Source: Peptococcaceae bacterium 1198_IL3148 (GTDB lineage Bacteria; Bacillota; Desulfotomaculia; Desulfotomaculales; Desulfohalotomaculaceae). From it: a stretch of 64,000 bases of DNA. The first letter of the stretch is position 1, and the number at the start of each line of letters is the position of its first letter. This document shows, in pieces, positions 1-9,063 of the stretch. The DNA is taken from positions 124,001-188,000 of the forward strand of contig JBAIYS010000001.1 in the NCBI GenBank assembly GCA_036763105.1. The letters run 5' to 3'. Under the pieces are notes generated by a model that saw only the letters and a program-made list of their open reading frames with translations, ran no database searches and was not told the origin of the DNA. The translations under genes and the position numbers were made by a program.

Positions 1-1
1 G

Positions 2-967
2 GACGAGCTGGTGCAGTTATATATATTAATGAATAAAAAATATCGTTGGCGAGCAAATGACCTTACTGTTCGCTTCGGATCGTTTCTTTTCTGTTTAAAG
101 GACAAACCCTTTGACGAAACTAATTTTGAAGAAGTGATTATGTATATTAAAAACAACACTGGTGTATTTTCCACCCACAGAAGTAAAAGCTTTGCCCTGG
201 CACCACTATTAATTACCAGCTTCGACGATGCTAAACATGCATTTGATCATTTGCTTGATTATGAAAAGTTAATGCGTGATACAGGTTTTAAAAAGAGCCC
301 TTACTTGACCATAGCCGCCTATGCGTTAATGCTAACTTGCCCGCCAAAACAAGTACCGCAGCGCATCGCCAAGGCCTATGATATTTACAAACGGATGAAA
401 GGAAACCATTATTGGTTAACATCGGCCGATGATTACCCTGTGGCAATACTGTTGGCAGATATGAAGGATGACCTTGGTCAGATAGAAAGTGAAATGGAGA
501 GGTGTTACCACCAGTTAAATGAAGTGGGGTTCAAAAAAAGTAACGGTTTACAATTTCTCTCACACTTACTGACTTTTAACCCCGCACCCGCTGAATCAAA
601 GGCCATTCTGTGTCAAGAAATTGTAGATTATTTAAAACAACGCAAATTAGGTATCTCTGCAACTTATTATGGGGCCATTGGCTTTTTAGCGCTGCTGGGT
701 AACGATGCTAAAAAAGCGCTACCGGAAGTGGTTACCGCTGTCAACTATCTTAAAAAGCAACAGGGATTTAAATGGTTTAACAAAGAATTAAATATTTTAA
801 TCACCGCATCCCTGGTATGCAATAAGTATCTGGAAGATAAAAAGCACCGACAAATGATGGCCACCACCATGGGCATCTCCATCGAAACAATGGTGGCGGC
901 CCAAACTGCTGCCCTAATTGCCGCCACCTCGGCAGCAGCAGCAACGGCAGCGGCTTCGTCAAATTAA
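2..967 (+). CDS. DUF4003 family protein, 5' end outside window
   Basis: The frame is open to the first bases of the window, so the true start is probably upstream; a GTG at 11 lies in the middle of a segment (DELVQLYILMNKKYRW) that reads as interior sequence. The protein is soluble and alpha-helical, with the pattern I associate with DUF4003 proteins of spore-forming Firmicutes: an N-terminal YIKNNTG/FS region and a C-terminal alanine-rich tail after a MMATTMG motif. The final 30 residues are almost all Ala, Thr and Ser. No catalytic motif is visible and the function is unknown. It converges on the chemoreceptor gene downstream. Confidence 0.6.
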   Translation, partial: DELVQLYILMNKKYRWRANDLTVRFGSFLFCLKDKPFDETNFEEVIMYIKNNTGVFSTHRSKSFALAPLLITSFDDAKHAFDHLLDYEKLMRDTGFKKSPYLTIAAYALMLTCPPKQVPQRIAKAYDIYKRMKGNHYWLTSADDYPVAILLADMKDDLGQIESEMERCYHQLNEVGFKKSNGLQFLSHLLTFNPAPAESKAILCQEIVDYLKQRKLGISATYYGAIGFLALLGNDAKKALPEVVTAVNYLKKQQGFKWFNKELNILITASLVCNKYLEDKKHRQMMATTMGISIETMVAAQTAALIAATSAAAATAAASSN

Positions 968-1136
968 AAATAAGTCTTGTGTATTATTCAAAATGATCTC
1001 CATGGGAACCAAAGGGGAAAGCTCTTCAATGAAAAACCAGTGATGTAGTTAAAAATTTGCCGTCGCTGATAGTCAAAGTGTGGGTGTACCGTGGTCAGGT
1101 GACCAATATCCCATCGTGATAACAGACAAAGATATA

Positions 1137-1168
1137 CCCCAGTGATAGTAACATGTTAACCACTGGGG
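1137..1168. terminator. Stem-loop between convergent genes
   Basis: CCCCAGTG and CACTGGGG form a perfect 8-bp stem around a 16-nt loop that is itself partly self-complementary (GTTAACATGTTAC). It lies 18 nt beyond the stop of the minus-strand chemoreceptor gene and about 170 nt past the DUF4003 gene. No clear T-run follows on either strand, so terminator function is inferred from position. The rest of 968-1186 shows only a short dyad (TGGTCAGGTGACCA, near 1091-1105). Confidence 0.4.
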
Positions 1169-1186
1169 CTTATCAGCAAAAAATTA

Positions 1187-3079
1187 TCAATTTTTAGTGT
1201 CTGTTTCCATCAGCTTAAATTTTGCCACATGATGATTTAATTGGCCGTCAATGGTGGCCAGCTCTTGGGCCGCCAAAGAAACTTGCTGTATTGTTAAAGC
1301 CACTTGCTCGTTTCCCGCAGACAACTGCTGCATTCCTTCATTGGCCTTTTCAAAGCCTTGGGCAACCTGTTGAATTTCCACCGTGCTTTTCTCAACAGCT
1401 TTAATAATTTGTTTTAAAGAAGCGCCGGCATTGGTAACAGATTCCAGCCCGTGGCCCACCCTTTTTTGCTGAGCAGCCATTAAATTGACCACATTAGTAA
1501 CTTCCGTTTGAATATCATTTATTATTACCGCAATTTCACCTGAAGCTTGGGCAGATTGTTCGGCTAGCTTACGCACTTCTTCAGCCACCACCGCAAAACC
1601 TCTGCCATGCTCTCCGGCCCGGGCTGCTTCAATGGCCGCATTAAGGGCCAACAAATTGGTTTGATCTGCAATGGTGGTAATGACTTCAATAATCTCTCCA
1701 ATTCTATCTGATTTATTACCTAATCTACCAACCGATTCCCCTACCCCTTTGGCACCGATGGCCACATTATTAATGCTCTCCACAGTCTCCGAAATGGTTT
1801 TATTACCTTCCTCAGCCACTTGCTGCAGTAGTTGTGAATCCTTAACTACCTCCTCGGCATTTAATGCTCCTTGACTTGATGTGGTCGCCACTTCATCGGC
1901 AGTGCTGGCCATTTCTTCCACAGTGGCATTAACTTGCTGGCTGAAAGCGGCCAGTTCTTGACTTTGGGCACTGAGTTTGTCTGAGTTATGTTGCAGGTCG
2001 GATATTATGTAGTTAAGATTGTCAATCATGTGCTGAAAAGCAGTTGCCAAAACGCCAATCTCATCTTGACTTTGGATATCTATTTGCTGGTTTAAGTCAC
2101 CATTAGCAACCTTTTCTGCCCTTTGACTCAATTTGGTTAGCGGCTTAATAATTGCACCAGCAATAAACAAAGTCAGCGCCAGTGTCAATAAGATAGCTAT
2201 TAATGCCTCCATTATTGTTGTGTTAAGGGTGGCCTTTAATTCCTTTAATATTTCCACACGACTATTAACACTTTTAACATAACCAATTGCCTTTCCGCTG
2301 TAATCCTTTAATGGCACAATCAACGCCACTTGGCTATTATCTTCAGCATATATTGTTTTAGCTTCACCAGACTTCAAAATCTCTGCTACCTCTTGGTCAT
2401 CAATTTTAAAAGGATCATCTTTAGTGGTGGCAATTAACAGGCCATTTTCATTAGTCTCCAAAGATACACCGCTACTCTGGCTATAGATATAGTACTCGCC
2501 ACCAATATTTTGCTTCCACTTATTAAGTAGTTGTTCGGTAAAGCCCAATCCATATTCCACACTACCCACATGGTTGTCCTGATAAAATACTGGCATTACC
2601 ACCCGAAAGCCAAAGCCACCGACCCCCTCTTCCAGGCCTTGGACCAGTGTCAATTTGTCATTGCACTCCAGCACGGTATTGCGAAATGATGACAGGTCGT
2701 CACCATACTTCTCCGGCATATGTAGGCGTAAAAAAGTGGTAGCCGGCGGCAAGTGAAATTGAAATTGCTCTATCCCCTCATTAGCCACCTGCTGATATAT
2801 CGGCATGGCTAAGGCTTGCAAACGCTCCCGATCCCGTTCAGCAAAAACCCTTTGAATTTCTGGGTTCTCAGCAACCCCTTTGAGACCTATTCGGGCTTGG
2901 TTAAAAATACTGTTTAAATCATTGTTTATCGTTTGAGTTATTAGTTGATACTTACTTTCTTCCGCCGCCAGCTGCAATTCTACCTTTTCATTATAATTTT
3001 GCCAAATTAACGTCAACAAAATTATTGCTACTATAAACACAATTGGTGTAACAATCTTTATTTTCAGACTTAAATGCAT
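1187..3079 (-). CDS. Methyl-accepting chemotaxis protein with extracytoplasmic sensor
   Basis: A membrane chemoreceptor of about 630 residues. From this ATG (residue 1 = MHLSLKIKI) there is a transmembrane helix near residues 8-27, an extracytoplasmic Cache-like sensor of about 260 residues, a second transmembrane helix near 290-310, a HAMP domain ([18 protein letters not shown]), and the methyl-accepting hairpin with the conserved tip containing [20 protein letters not shown]. An ATG nine codons upstream is possible, but AGGGGG sits 8 nt before the ATG at 3079, so I prefer that one. The gene is monocistronic. The ligand cannot be predicted from sequence. The sensor includes a [15 protein letters not shown] segment typical of the Cache-3/Cache-2 type. 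Confidence 0.9.
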   Translation of the reverse strand: MHLSLKIKIVTPIVFIVAIILLTLIWQNYNEKVELQLAAEESKYQLITQTINNDLNSIFNQARIGLKGVAENPEIQRVFAERDRERLQALAMPIYQQVANEGIEQFQFHLPPATTFLRLHMPEKYGDDLSSFRNTVLECNDKLTLVQGLEEGVGGFGFRVVMPVFYQDNHVGSVEYGLGFTEQLLNKWKQNIGGEYYIYSQSSGVSLETNENGLLIATTKDDPFKIDDQEVAEILKSGEAKTIYAEDNSQVALIVPLKDYSGKAIGYVKSVNSRVEILKELKATLNTTIMEALIAILLTLALTLFIAGAIIKPLTKLSQRAEKVANGDLNQQIDIQSQDEIGVLATAFQHMIDNLNYIISDLQHNSDKLSAQSQELAAFSQQVNATVEEMASTADEVATTSSQGALNAEEVVKDSQLLQQVAEEGNKTISETVESINNVAIGAKGVGESVGRLGNKSDRIGEIIEVITTIADQTNLLALNAAIEAARAGEHGRGFAVVAEEVRKLAEQSAQASGEIAVIINDIQTEVTNVVNLMAAQQKRVGHGLESVTNAGASLKQIIKAVEKSTVEIQQVAQGFEKANEGMQQLSAGNEQVALTIQQVSLAAQELATIDGQLNHHVAKFKLMETDTKN

Positions 3080-3292
3080 ACATATCCCCCTAACGTTATG
3101 TATCATTAAGCATTTGTTGCCACAATATGGTTATGATAGTAATCACAAGTATATTTTACTAACCCCGTTGATAAAATAAAGTCATCCATATGACATGTAG
3201 TGACAAAATTCACAAAAATTCTTTCAGAGGACAGGGACATGAGGGACAGATTTAATATCCCAATTCCCTAAAACTTACAAATACTGCTTTAA

Positions 3293-4420
3293 TTAGACCT
3301 TAAATATTTTTCTTTTTAAGCATTCTTGCATCACAATGCCAGCTAAGAAACCAATACCCATGTTCCACATAGAAAATCCAGCAGTCACCAGCAGTGTATA
3401 ATAAGCATCCTTTTCTTTAGCAACATCTCTGGCAGTAACAGCAAGTTCCAGGCCAGCAAAAAATAAAATTACACCCAGTATGCTCTCTGGAAATATTTTA
3501 AAGATCAGCAAAATCGAACTGCTAAAACAAAGGGCAGCCAATATCAATAGGCCTCCTAAGATGATAGTGGAACCACCAGTACGGGCACCAAAGCGCACGT
3601 GGCCTGCCAACCCCCCTGCCCCGTGACACATGGGAACACCCCCAAAGATAGGGGAAAATAGGTTTAAAAACCCCTGGGAAATAGCGATTTTCTTTTCAGT
3701 GACGGGATGTTCAGGAAATAGGCGGTTGTTTTCCGCAGTAACAGCGATAACAGCATTGCCCAATGTCATCGGTACCTGAGGAATGCCCAAAATAAGAGCC
3801 CCCATAAAAAAGTCATTCCAAGTAAATTCTCCTAAAGCAAACTGTGGTAGACGAAAATCAAAACGAATATTGGACAGTTCTTGAACCAATCCTGGGTTTT
3901 TAACTAGAGCAACTACCACACCAAAAACAATTAAGGCAAACATTGCCGGTATTTTCTTATTACTTAATAAAATAAATGTTAGCACCAGCGCAACAACCGC
4001 CACTGCAAAGTCGGTTTGCATCATTTGGGTCCCTTGCAAAATAAAGGAGAGACCTAAGCCAAGCACTATCCCTCTGATTACCGGTTTGGTAGTAATTTTA
4101 GAAACCACGTTCAGCGCACCGGTTGCCCCCATAATTAACCAAAAAAGCCCGGTAAAGATACCTGCACCCCAAACCATTCCCGGAGTGATCAGCGCTGCCT
4201 GGGTAATGGCAGCACCACCAATTGCCTTCATTGGTTGCACAGGAATGGGCGTTTTATAATAAGAACCCACAACAATTAACATAATGCCAAACATAAACAA
4301 TACACCCAGCGGGTCCATCTTCATAATAGTGATATAGCCCACCAAAAAGGGTATTAACGTTCCCAGGTCCCCAAAGGCACCTGCCCATTCGGTTTTGTCA
4401 AAGCGATTTTTTAAAGCCAT
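3293..4420 (-). CDS. MOT1/SulP-like molybdate or sulfate transporter
   Basis: A 375-residue polytopic membrane protein with roughly ten hydrophobic segments. The motifs GDLGTLIP near residue 20 and PVQPMKAIGG near residue 60 are the signature of the MOT1 family (putative sulfate/molybdate transporters related to SulP), and PMCHGAGGLAGH near 260 is also typical. There is no STAS domain. The start ATG at 4420 follows GAGGTG with 5 nt spacing. The LysM-TupA gene lies upstream on the same strand and both proteins point to oxyanion handling. Molybdate, tungstate and sulfate cannot be separated by sequence; tungstate/molybdate is suggested by the neighbour. Confidence 0.8.
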   Translation of the reverse strand: MALKNRFDKTEWAGAFGDLGTLIPFLVGYITIMKMDPLGVLFMFGIMLIVVGSYYKTPIPVQPMKAIGGAAITQAALITPGMVWGAGIFTGLFWLIMGATGALNVVSKITTKPVIRGIVLGLGLSFILQGTQMMQTDFAVAVVALVLTFILLSNKKIPAMFALIVFGVVVALVKNPGLVQELSNIRFDFRLPQFALGEFTWNDFFMGALILGIPQVPMTLGNAVIAVTAENNRLFPEHPVTEKKIAISQGFLNLFSPIFGGVPMCHGAGGLAGHVRFGARTGGSTIILGGLLILAALCFSSSILLIFKIFPESILGVILFFAGLELAVTARDVAKEKDAYYTLLVTAGFSMWNMGIGFLAGIVMQECLKRKIFKV

Positions 4421-4530
4421 GCTAACACCTCACTTTATGCTTTTATCTGCAATTACTATATTAGATAAAACATGATTTTTCCCTTTGAGATTATGTTTTC
4501 TGTTTTATAATAATTTTTCAGTAAAAATTA

Positions 4531-4561
4531 TCAAAAAAATAAAGGCTGTTGCCACAGCCCC
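4531..4561 (-). terminator. Rho-independent terminator after LysM-TupA gene
   Basis: On the minus strand GGCTGT-GGCA-ACAGCC is followed by TTTATTTTTTT. It begins 8 nt after the stop of the LysM-TupA gene and precedes the MOT1 gene, so the two genes may be transcribed separately. Confidence 0.75.
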
Positions 4562-4568
4562 TATTTAA

Positions 4569-5543
4569 TTACCCCATAATATCTTCCATACTTTTACCAG
4601 CAGCCGGAATAAATAAAGGTTCACCAAATCTATCTATACCATATTCACCAATTATCCGTTGAGTGCGTGGGTTGATCATAAACTGCACAAAGGCTGCGGC
4701 GCACTGGGCATTTACTGTCGGGAATCTCCTTGGGTTAACCTGCATTACATGATAAAAGTTTAACAACAAGGGATCTCCCTCTACCATAATGGCATATTCT
4801 ATATCTTTTCTTTGGGCTAGGTATGTGCCCCGATCTGACAGGGTATAAGCCCCTAGGTCTATAGCCATATTAAGGGTTTCTGCCATGCCGGCGTTGGCTA
4901 GCCGATACCAATCACCGCCGGGAACCACCCCTGCTCGTTCCCACAGTTCGAGCTCTCTAAGGTGGGTACCCGAGTAGTCCCCCCGGGATACAAAGGTTGC
5001 CTCACTGGCAGCTATTTGCGCCAATGCCCCTGGCGCCCTTTGCATTCCCCTAATGTTTGCCGGATCCTCTGCAGGACCGGCGATTATAAAGTCATTGTAC
5101 ATCACTAAACGGTAGTTGGTGAAATAGCCTTGCTCCACGTATCTTTGTTCCAAGTCCGGCGAGTGGGATAAAACCACATCAGCCTCGCCCCTGGCCCCCA
5201 TCGCTAAAGCAGAACCAGAACCCACAGCATAAACTATAACATTGCAACCTGTTTGCCTTTCAAACATAGGTATTAATACGTCCAACAACCCGGTATCCAC
5301 TGTACTGGTGGTGGTGGCTAAAACCAACTCTTCTTTAGGTTCAATTTTACTTGGTACACATAGCTTGTCACCAGGGTAAATTAGCTCAGGGTTAGTTATA
5401 TGGGGGTTAGCTAAAATAAGTCTTTCTAAAGTAATGCCAAAACGCCGGGCAATACAATACATAGTATCACCGGCAACTACTGTATAAAGGCATTTGAACC
5501 CCGCTGGACAACTAGCAGGTCGCCGACAACTTGAATTAGGCAT
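4569..5543 (-). CDS. LysM domain fused to TupA-like tungstate/molybdate-binding protein
   Basis: A 324-residue protein. Residues about 6-18 are Cys-rich (CRRPASCPAGFKC), about 19-64 form one LysM domain (YTVVAGDTMYCIARRFGI ... NPELIYPGDKLCVP), and from about 72 to the end it matches the TupA/PstS-like binding fold (LVLATTTSTVDTGLLDVLIP, VGSGSALAMGARGEADVV, SHSPDLEQRYVEQGY). TupA proteins bind tungstate for ABC uptake. There is no signal peptide or lipobox, which is unusual for a binding protein, and no TupB or TupC lies nearby. The ATG is preceded by GGAGGTG with good spacing. It could be an intracellular tungstate or molybdate sensor or store, or could be exported in another way; this is inference. 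Confidence 0.75.
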   Translation of the reverse strand: MPNSSCRRPASCPAGFKCLYTVVAGDTMYCIARRFGITLERLILANPHITNPELIYPGDKLCVPSKIEPKEELVLATTTSTVDTGLLDVLIPMFERQTGCNVIVYAVGSGSALAMGARGEADVVLSHSPDLEQRYVEQGYFTNYRLVMYNDFIIAGPAEDPANIRGMQRAPGALAQIAASEATFVSRGDYSGTHLRELELWERAGVVPGGDWYRLANAGMAETLNMAIDLGAYTLSDRGTYLAQRKDIEYAIMVEGDPLLLNFYHVMQVNPRRFPTVNAQCAAAFVQFMINPRTQRIIGEYGIDRFGEPLFIPAAGKSMEDIMG

Positions 5544-5689
5544 AGGGACACCTCCATCTGGTAATAAGGGAAATATTTCTATATTATATGTTGGCGGATC
5601 AATGTGGTGATTTCAGTAGCGCAGAAGTTATCGCATTATTCATATGCTAGATAATTTATCAAATTGTGGAGGGTTTTTATAAATTCAAA

Positions 5690-5946
5690 ATTTAACATCC
5701 CAATCGGATATCTACCCGCTCCATTTACTCTCGACAGCCTTTGGTAGCAAGGACTTTATCTTGCTATGCAGATTCATCCAACTGTCGCTAGCCTCACCTG
5801 GAGTTCGTGGTCCTCGGGCCGGAGGTTTGCCGCCGACTTCCTTCAGATTCTACCTCGCGGTAGACACCCTTGTCTTAAGCTACGGCTACTACTACCTTCA
5901 CCGTTCGGGACTTTCACCCTATAGATAATACCCATGCCGGGCGCAC
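5690..5946 (-). mobile_element. Group II intron remnant (5' part, no reverse transcriptase)
   Basis: Read on the minus strand the segment begins GTGCGCCCGGCATGGG, a group II intron 5' end, and continues with elements I recognise from domain I of bacterial group II introns: GGGTGAAAGTCCCGAAC, AGCTTAAGACAAGGGTGTC, GGAGGTTTGCCGCC (plus-strand view), GAACTCCAGGTGAGGCTAG and GAGAGTAAATGGAGCGGG. Homology breaks off near 5690 and continues into the dispersed AT-rich repeat. No intron-encoded protein and no domain V are present, so this is a dead fragment of about 255 nt. Its 5' end sits 8 nt after the tRNA-Gly terminator hairpin, the insertion habit known for group IIC introns; the class is not certain from this fragment. 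Confidence 0.75.
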
Positions 5947-5953
5947 ATAGAAA

Positions 5954-5982
5954 AAAGCACCCCTTCTAGGAAGTGGTGCTTT
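5954..5982 (-). terminator. Terminator of tRNA-Gly transcript
   Basis: AAAGCACC and GGTGCTTT pair around a loop containing CCTTCTAGGAAGT, followed on the minus strand by TTTTTT. It lies 27 nt downstream of tRNA-Gly and is flanked directly by the intron remnant. Confidence 0.7.
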
Positions 5983-6008
5983 ATAATATACATTGTTGTA
6001 AAAATAAA

Positions 6009-6082
6009 TGGAGCGGGTGATGGGAATCGAACCCACGTACCCGGCTTGGAAGGCCGGTGCTCTACCATTGAGCTACACCCGC
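6009..6082 (-). tRNA. tRNA-Gly (anticodon TCC)
   Basis: On the minus strand a full cloverleaf is readable: acceptor GCGGGTG pairing with CACCCGC, D-arm AGCTCAATGGTAGAGC, anticodon loop CTTCCAA (TCC, Gly), and T-arm GTGGGTTCGAATCCCAT. The 3' CCA is encoded. Length is 74 nt. Confidence 0.95.
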
Positions 6083-6219
6083 ATAACAATAGTTTGTTTA
6101 ACTGACAAAAGTTATTATAACTAAATTTCGTTGCGCCGTCAAGGTTTTTATAGAAAAGGTTATTATTTTTACTGTAAAGTGGTTTAAGGGCTCAATGCCT
6201 TGAGCCCACCAAAGTAATG

Positions 6220-6693
6220 CTATAGTTGAAAAATGTACGGTATCACTTCACCGTTAAATATCTCAATTACTCCATAGGTTGGCCCCTGTGGACCACGGGG
6301 TTGGGTTAGGCTACCGGGGTTAAAAATTAATATGTTATCAACAACTTCTGATACAGCAACGTGCGTATGACCATAAATTACCACATCTATGTTATGACTT
6401 TTGGCCTCGTGCAGCAGCGTATCATGCCCTGCCTTGACCCGATGTCGATGACCATGGATAAGCCAAATTCTTTTACCAACGGCATTAATGGTGATATCTT
6501 CGGGCTCCAGTATATCCCAATCGCAATTTCCTGCCACCGCATATACAGGCAGTTTTTTTAATACCCCTAGTTCTTTGGCATCTCTAAAGTGGTCACCGGC
6601 GTGTAGCAAGCAATCTATCGGACCCATTTGGGTTAAGGCCAGTTTAGCCAGTTCTATATTACCATGGGTGTCACTTAATACCCCAATACGCAC
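6220..6693 (-). CDS. YfcE/MJ0936-family metallophosphoesterase
   Basis: A 157-residue calcineurin-like phosphoesterase of the short YfcE type, cytosolic. Metal-binding motifs are visible: SDTHGN near residue 7, GDH near 33, GNCDWD near 56, GHRHRVKAG near 76 and GHTHV near 107. It probably hydrolyses a phosphodiester or phosphomonoester with Mn2+, but the natural substrate is unknown for this family. It lies 7 nt downstream of rdgB on the same strand, in the common Firmicute order rph-rdgB-yfcE, so it is likely co-transcribed with RNA and nucleotide quality-control genes. Confidence 0.9.
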   Translation of the reverse strand: MRIGVLSDTHGNIELAKLALTQMGPIDCLLHAGDHFRDAKELGVLKKLPVYAVAGNCDWDILEPEDITINAVGKRIWLIHGHRHRVKAGHDTLLHEAKSHNIDVVIYGHTHVAVSEVVDNILIFNPGSLTQPRGPQGPTYGVIEIFNGEVIPYIFQL

Positions 6694-6700
6694 CTTATTC

Positions 6701-7315
6701 TCACTCTTCCTTATTTACACTTTTTACTCTTTTAGTTAGTATATTCACCATACCCTGCAATGCTCTGCCCCGATGACTAATTTTGTTTTTTTCTGTCATG
6801 TCCAGTTCGGCAAAGGTTTTGTCAAACTGGGGCACATAAAACAAGGGGTCGTAACCAAAACCACCATTGCCCCTTTCTTCCTCTAGAATATACCCTTCGC
6901 AAGCGCCATCGCTGGTTTCCACCGTTCCCTCTGGGGTACAGATAGCAATAACACAGCGGAACCGGGCGGTGCGTTGTTCCCAGGGTACATCCTTCATCAA
7001 CGCCAATAGTTTGCGATTATTGGCCGCATCATCCTTAGGTTCGCCGGCAAACCGCGCAGAGTAAACCCCCGGTTGCCCGTTTAAATAGTCCACTTCCAAA
7101 CCGGAATCATCTGCCAACGCCGGTAAACCTGTATGCTGTGCCGCCTCTTTAGCCTTTTTAATGGCATTTTCACTGAAGGTACTGCCATCTTCTATTGTTT
7201 CCGGCATGCCAGGATAATCCGCCAGAGACAAAACGCTAATATTTAGCGGTGCCAGTAATGTATTAAATTCTTTTAATTTACCTTTGTTGCCACTGGCCAA
7301 TACCAGTTTTTGCAC
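6701..7315 (-). CDS. rdgB: XTP/dITP diphosphatase (Ham1/RdgB)
   Basis: A 204-residue Ham1-type pyrophosphatase that removes non-canonical purine nucleotides (ITP, dITP, XTP) from the pool, giving the monophosphate and PPi. Characteristic motifs are SGNKGKLKEFNTLL at residues 7-20, ADDSGLEVDYLNGQPGVYSA near 66-85, GNGGFGYDPLFYVP near 150 and SHRGRAL near 178. The length is normal for the family (about 200). Its ATG directly follows the rph stop, indicating translational coupling, and yfcE follows 7 nt later. Confidence 0.95.
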   Translation of the reverse strand: MQKLVLASGNKGKLKEFNTLLAPLNISVLSLADYPGMPETIEDGSTFSENAIKKAKEAAQHTGLPALADDSGLEVDYLNGQPGVYSARFAGEPKDDAANNRKLLALMKDVPWEQRTARFRCVIAICTPEGTVETSDGACEGYILEEERGNGGFGYDPLFYVPQFDKTFAELDMTEKNKISHRGRALQGMVNILTKRVKSVNKEE

Positions 7316-8065
7316 CTAAACACGCACCTTTCCTACTTTATCAGCAATTTTCCCCAAGGCTTCCCTTTGGCTGGCAATCAGTGCTTTAATGCCCGCTTCG
7401 GCATAATTGAGCATGGCTTCCATATCTTGGCGGGAAAAGGTAGCTTCTTCACCGGTACCTTGAATTTCTATAAATTCACCCCCACCGGTCATGACAATAT
7501 TCATATCCACTTCGGCAGCAGAATCCTCTTGATAATTTAAGTCTAATATCACTTCGCCATTTAATCTTCCAACACTAACGGCCGCCATGAAATCCCGCAG
7601 GGGAATTTGTTTTAACACTTTTCTTTCCACTAATAAATTTAAGGCATCAACCAAGGCCACAAAGCCCCCAGTCATGGAAGCTGTTCTGGTACCCCCATCA
7701 GCTTGAATGACATCACAATCAATGGTGATGGTTCTCTCTCCCAAAGCCTCTAAATCTATTACCGAGCGCAGTGCCCGGCCAATTAACCGCTGAATTTCCA
7801 TCGTGCGTCCACCTAACTTACCCCTGGCCGCCTCACGGACCGTGCGGACACCGGTGGCCCTAGGCAACATAGAGTATTCCGCTGTCACCCAACCTTTGCC
7901 TGTCCCCTTTAAAAATGGTGGCACCCTTTCTTCCACCGTGGCATTACAGATAACCTTGGTATCCCCCACTTCGATCAATACTGAACCCTCTGCATGTTTG
8001 GTGTATTTCCTGGTTATTTTTACTGGACGAATTTCTCCTACTTTTCTGCCATCGGATCTCAGCAA
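7316..8065 (-). CDS. rph: Ribonuclease PH
   Basis: A 249-residue phosphorolytic 3'-5' exoribonuclease that trims tRNA 3' ends. Recognisable segments are [15 protein letters not shown] at the N-terminus, [20 protein letters not shown] near 26-45, the [12 protein letters not shown] region near 64, [15 protein letters not shown] near 90, [19 protein letters not shown] near 117, and the C-terminal [17 protein letters not shown]. Length and motif order are complete. It is the first gene of the rph-rdgB-yfcE run, with the P-loop protein gene 20 nt upstream on the same strand. Confidence 0.95.
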   Translation of the reverse strand: MLRSDGRKVGEIRPVKITRKYTKHAEGSVLIEVGDTKVICNATVEERVPPFLKGTGKGWVTAEYSMLPRATGVRTVREAARGKLGGRTMEIQRLIGRALRSVIDLEALGERTITIDCDVIQADGGTRTASMTGGFVALVDALNLLVERKVLKQIPLRDFMAAVSVGRLNGEVILDLNYQEDSAAEVDMNIVMTGGGEFIEIQGTGEEATFSRQDMEAMLNYAEAGIKALIASQREALGKIADKVGKVRV

Positions 8066-8085
8066 TACTAGTCCCCCTTATAATT

Positions 8086-9039
8086 TTATGTTCTGGGCCG
8101 TCTATTGGCTTTAGTGGCAAATTTAAACTGGTTGGGATAATCACTGGTTTCATCCTCATCTACCGGCCCAACTAAGCCAGCTATGGTATAGAATTTGTTA
8201 ATTGAGTCCCATTTAAACTCCTTTAACAGCCTAAAGTTTTCAATTTTATTAGTGCTAGTGACATGTAAACGGGGCCCGGTACATCTTACCTCCTTGCCAC
8301 CGACACTGATATGTTGTTCATCTTTATAATGAATACTAATATCCTTGGCAATCATTTCCTTAACGCGTCTTTCCACCTCTACCAAATCTATGTCCGGTTT
8401 TTCTCTAAATTCCAGCACAAAACCATGCACTAAATCATCGTGCTCAACGGCTTCTTCCAGCCCCATATCCCGCAACACAAAACTGGTCATATCTTCAGCT
8501 GTATGGGCCATTTTGCGATAGATTAGTGATTCAAAAACTATATCCGCTATTTCCTGAGGTTTGGGGCCAAAAATATTGGGCCGAGTAACTATTACTTCTT
8601 CCCCAATACCAATTAACATGCTGGCGTTGTAATTAAGGTGGGGATAAAGCAAATCAAAGTGTTCCACCACCACCCGGTGTTCTGCATCCACCGCTTTTTT
8701 GACAGCCTCTGCCAATTGGTAGGGCTGGGCAAAGGCAGTTTCAAAACGCATATCTAAATGATAGGTATAACTGCGGAAATGACCTCGCTCAGCATCATCG
8801 AGCAAAGGTAATGGGCGCAGGTTAATACCATCATCATCATTGGTTAGTTCTAACCCTGGAAACATGCCCCGGATAAGCAGCGATTTACCTGCCCCAGCAT
8901 CTCCAATAAAGCCAATTAGTTTATCCTGAGGATCTAAATACCGCTGAGATATGCTGGAACCCAAAGCCATTAAACGTCGTCGCCCCCTGGGGGCAAAATA
9001 AACCGCATGGGATAAATATTCATGAACAAGGTTTATCAT
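8086..9039 (-). CDS. P-loop nucleotide-binding protein with AlaRS-like extra domain
   Basis: About 317 residues. A Walker A motif GDAGAGKS lies near residue 46 and a basic RGRRRLMALGSSIS segment just before it. The C-terminal third (CTGPRLHVTSTNKIENF onwards) is of the kind annotated in Clostridia as an alanyl-tRNA synthetase second additional domain; that label is from memory. No synthetase catalytic domain is present. The start is ATG at 9039, preceded by GGGAGG with 7 nt spacing; a GTG five codons earlier would overlap that SD. It sits upstream of rph in the same direction. Biochemical function is unknown; a nucleotide- or RNA-related role is plausible from context only. Confidence 0.6.
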   Translation of the reverse strand: MINLVHEYLSHAVYFAPRGRRRLMALGSSISQRYLDPQDKLIGFIGDAGAGKSLLIRGMFPGLELTNDDDGINLRPLPLLDDAERGHFRSYTYHLDMRFETAFAQPYQLAEAVKKAVDAEHRVVVEHFDLLYPHLNYNASMLIGIGEEVIVTRPNIFGPKPQEIADIVFESLIYRKMAHTAEDMTSFVLRDMGLEEAVEHDDLVHGFVLEFREKPDIDLVEVERRVKEMIAKDISIHYKDEQHISVGGKEVRCTGPRLHVTSTNKIENFRLLKEFKWDSINKFYTIAGLVGPVDEDETSDYPNQFKFATKANRRPRT

Positions 9040-9063
9040 AAAAAAACCTCCCACTTTAAAAAT

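Noticed and set aside
3220-3260. GAGGACAGGGACATGAGGGACAG as a possible transposon end
   Set aside because: It resembles sequences often found beside small transposases, but there is no partner repeat and no transposase remnant here.
6488-6739. Plus-strand frame opposite yfcE
   Set aside because: Antisense shadow without SD; yfcE carries all phosphoesterase motifs.
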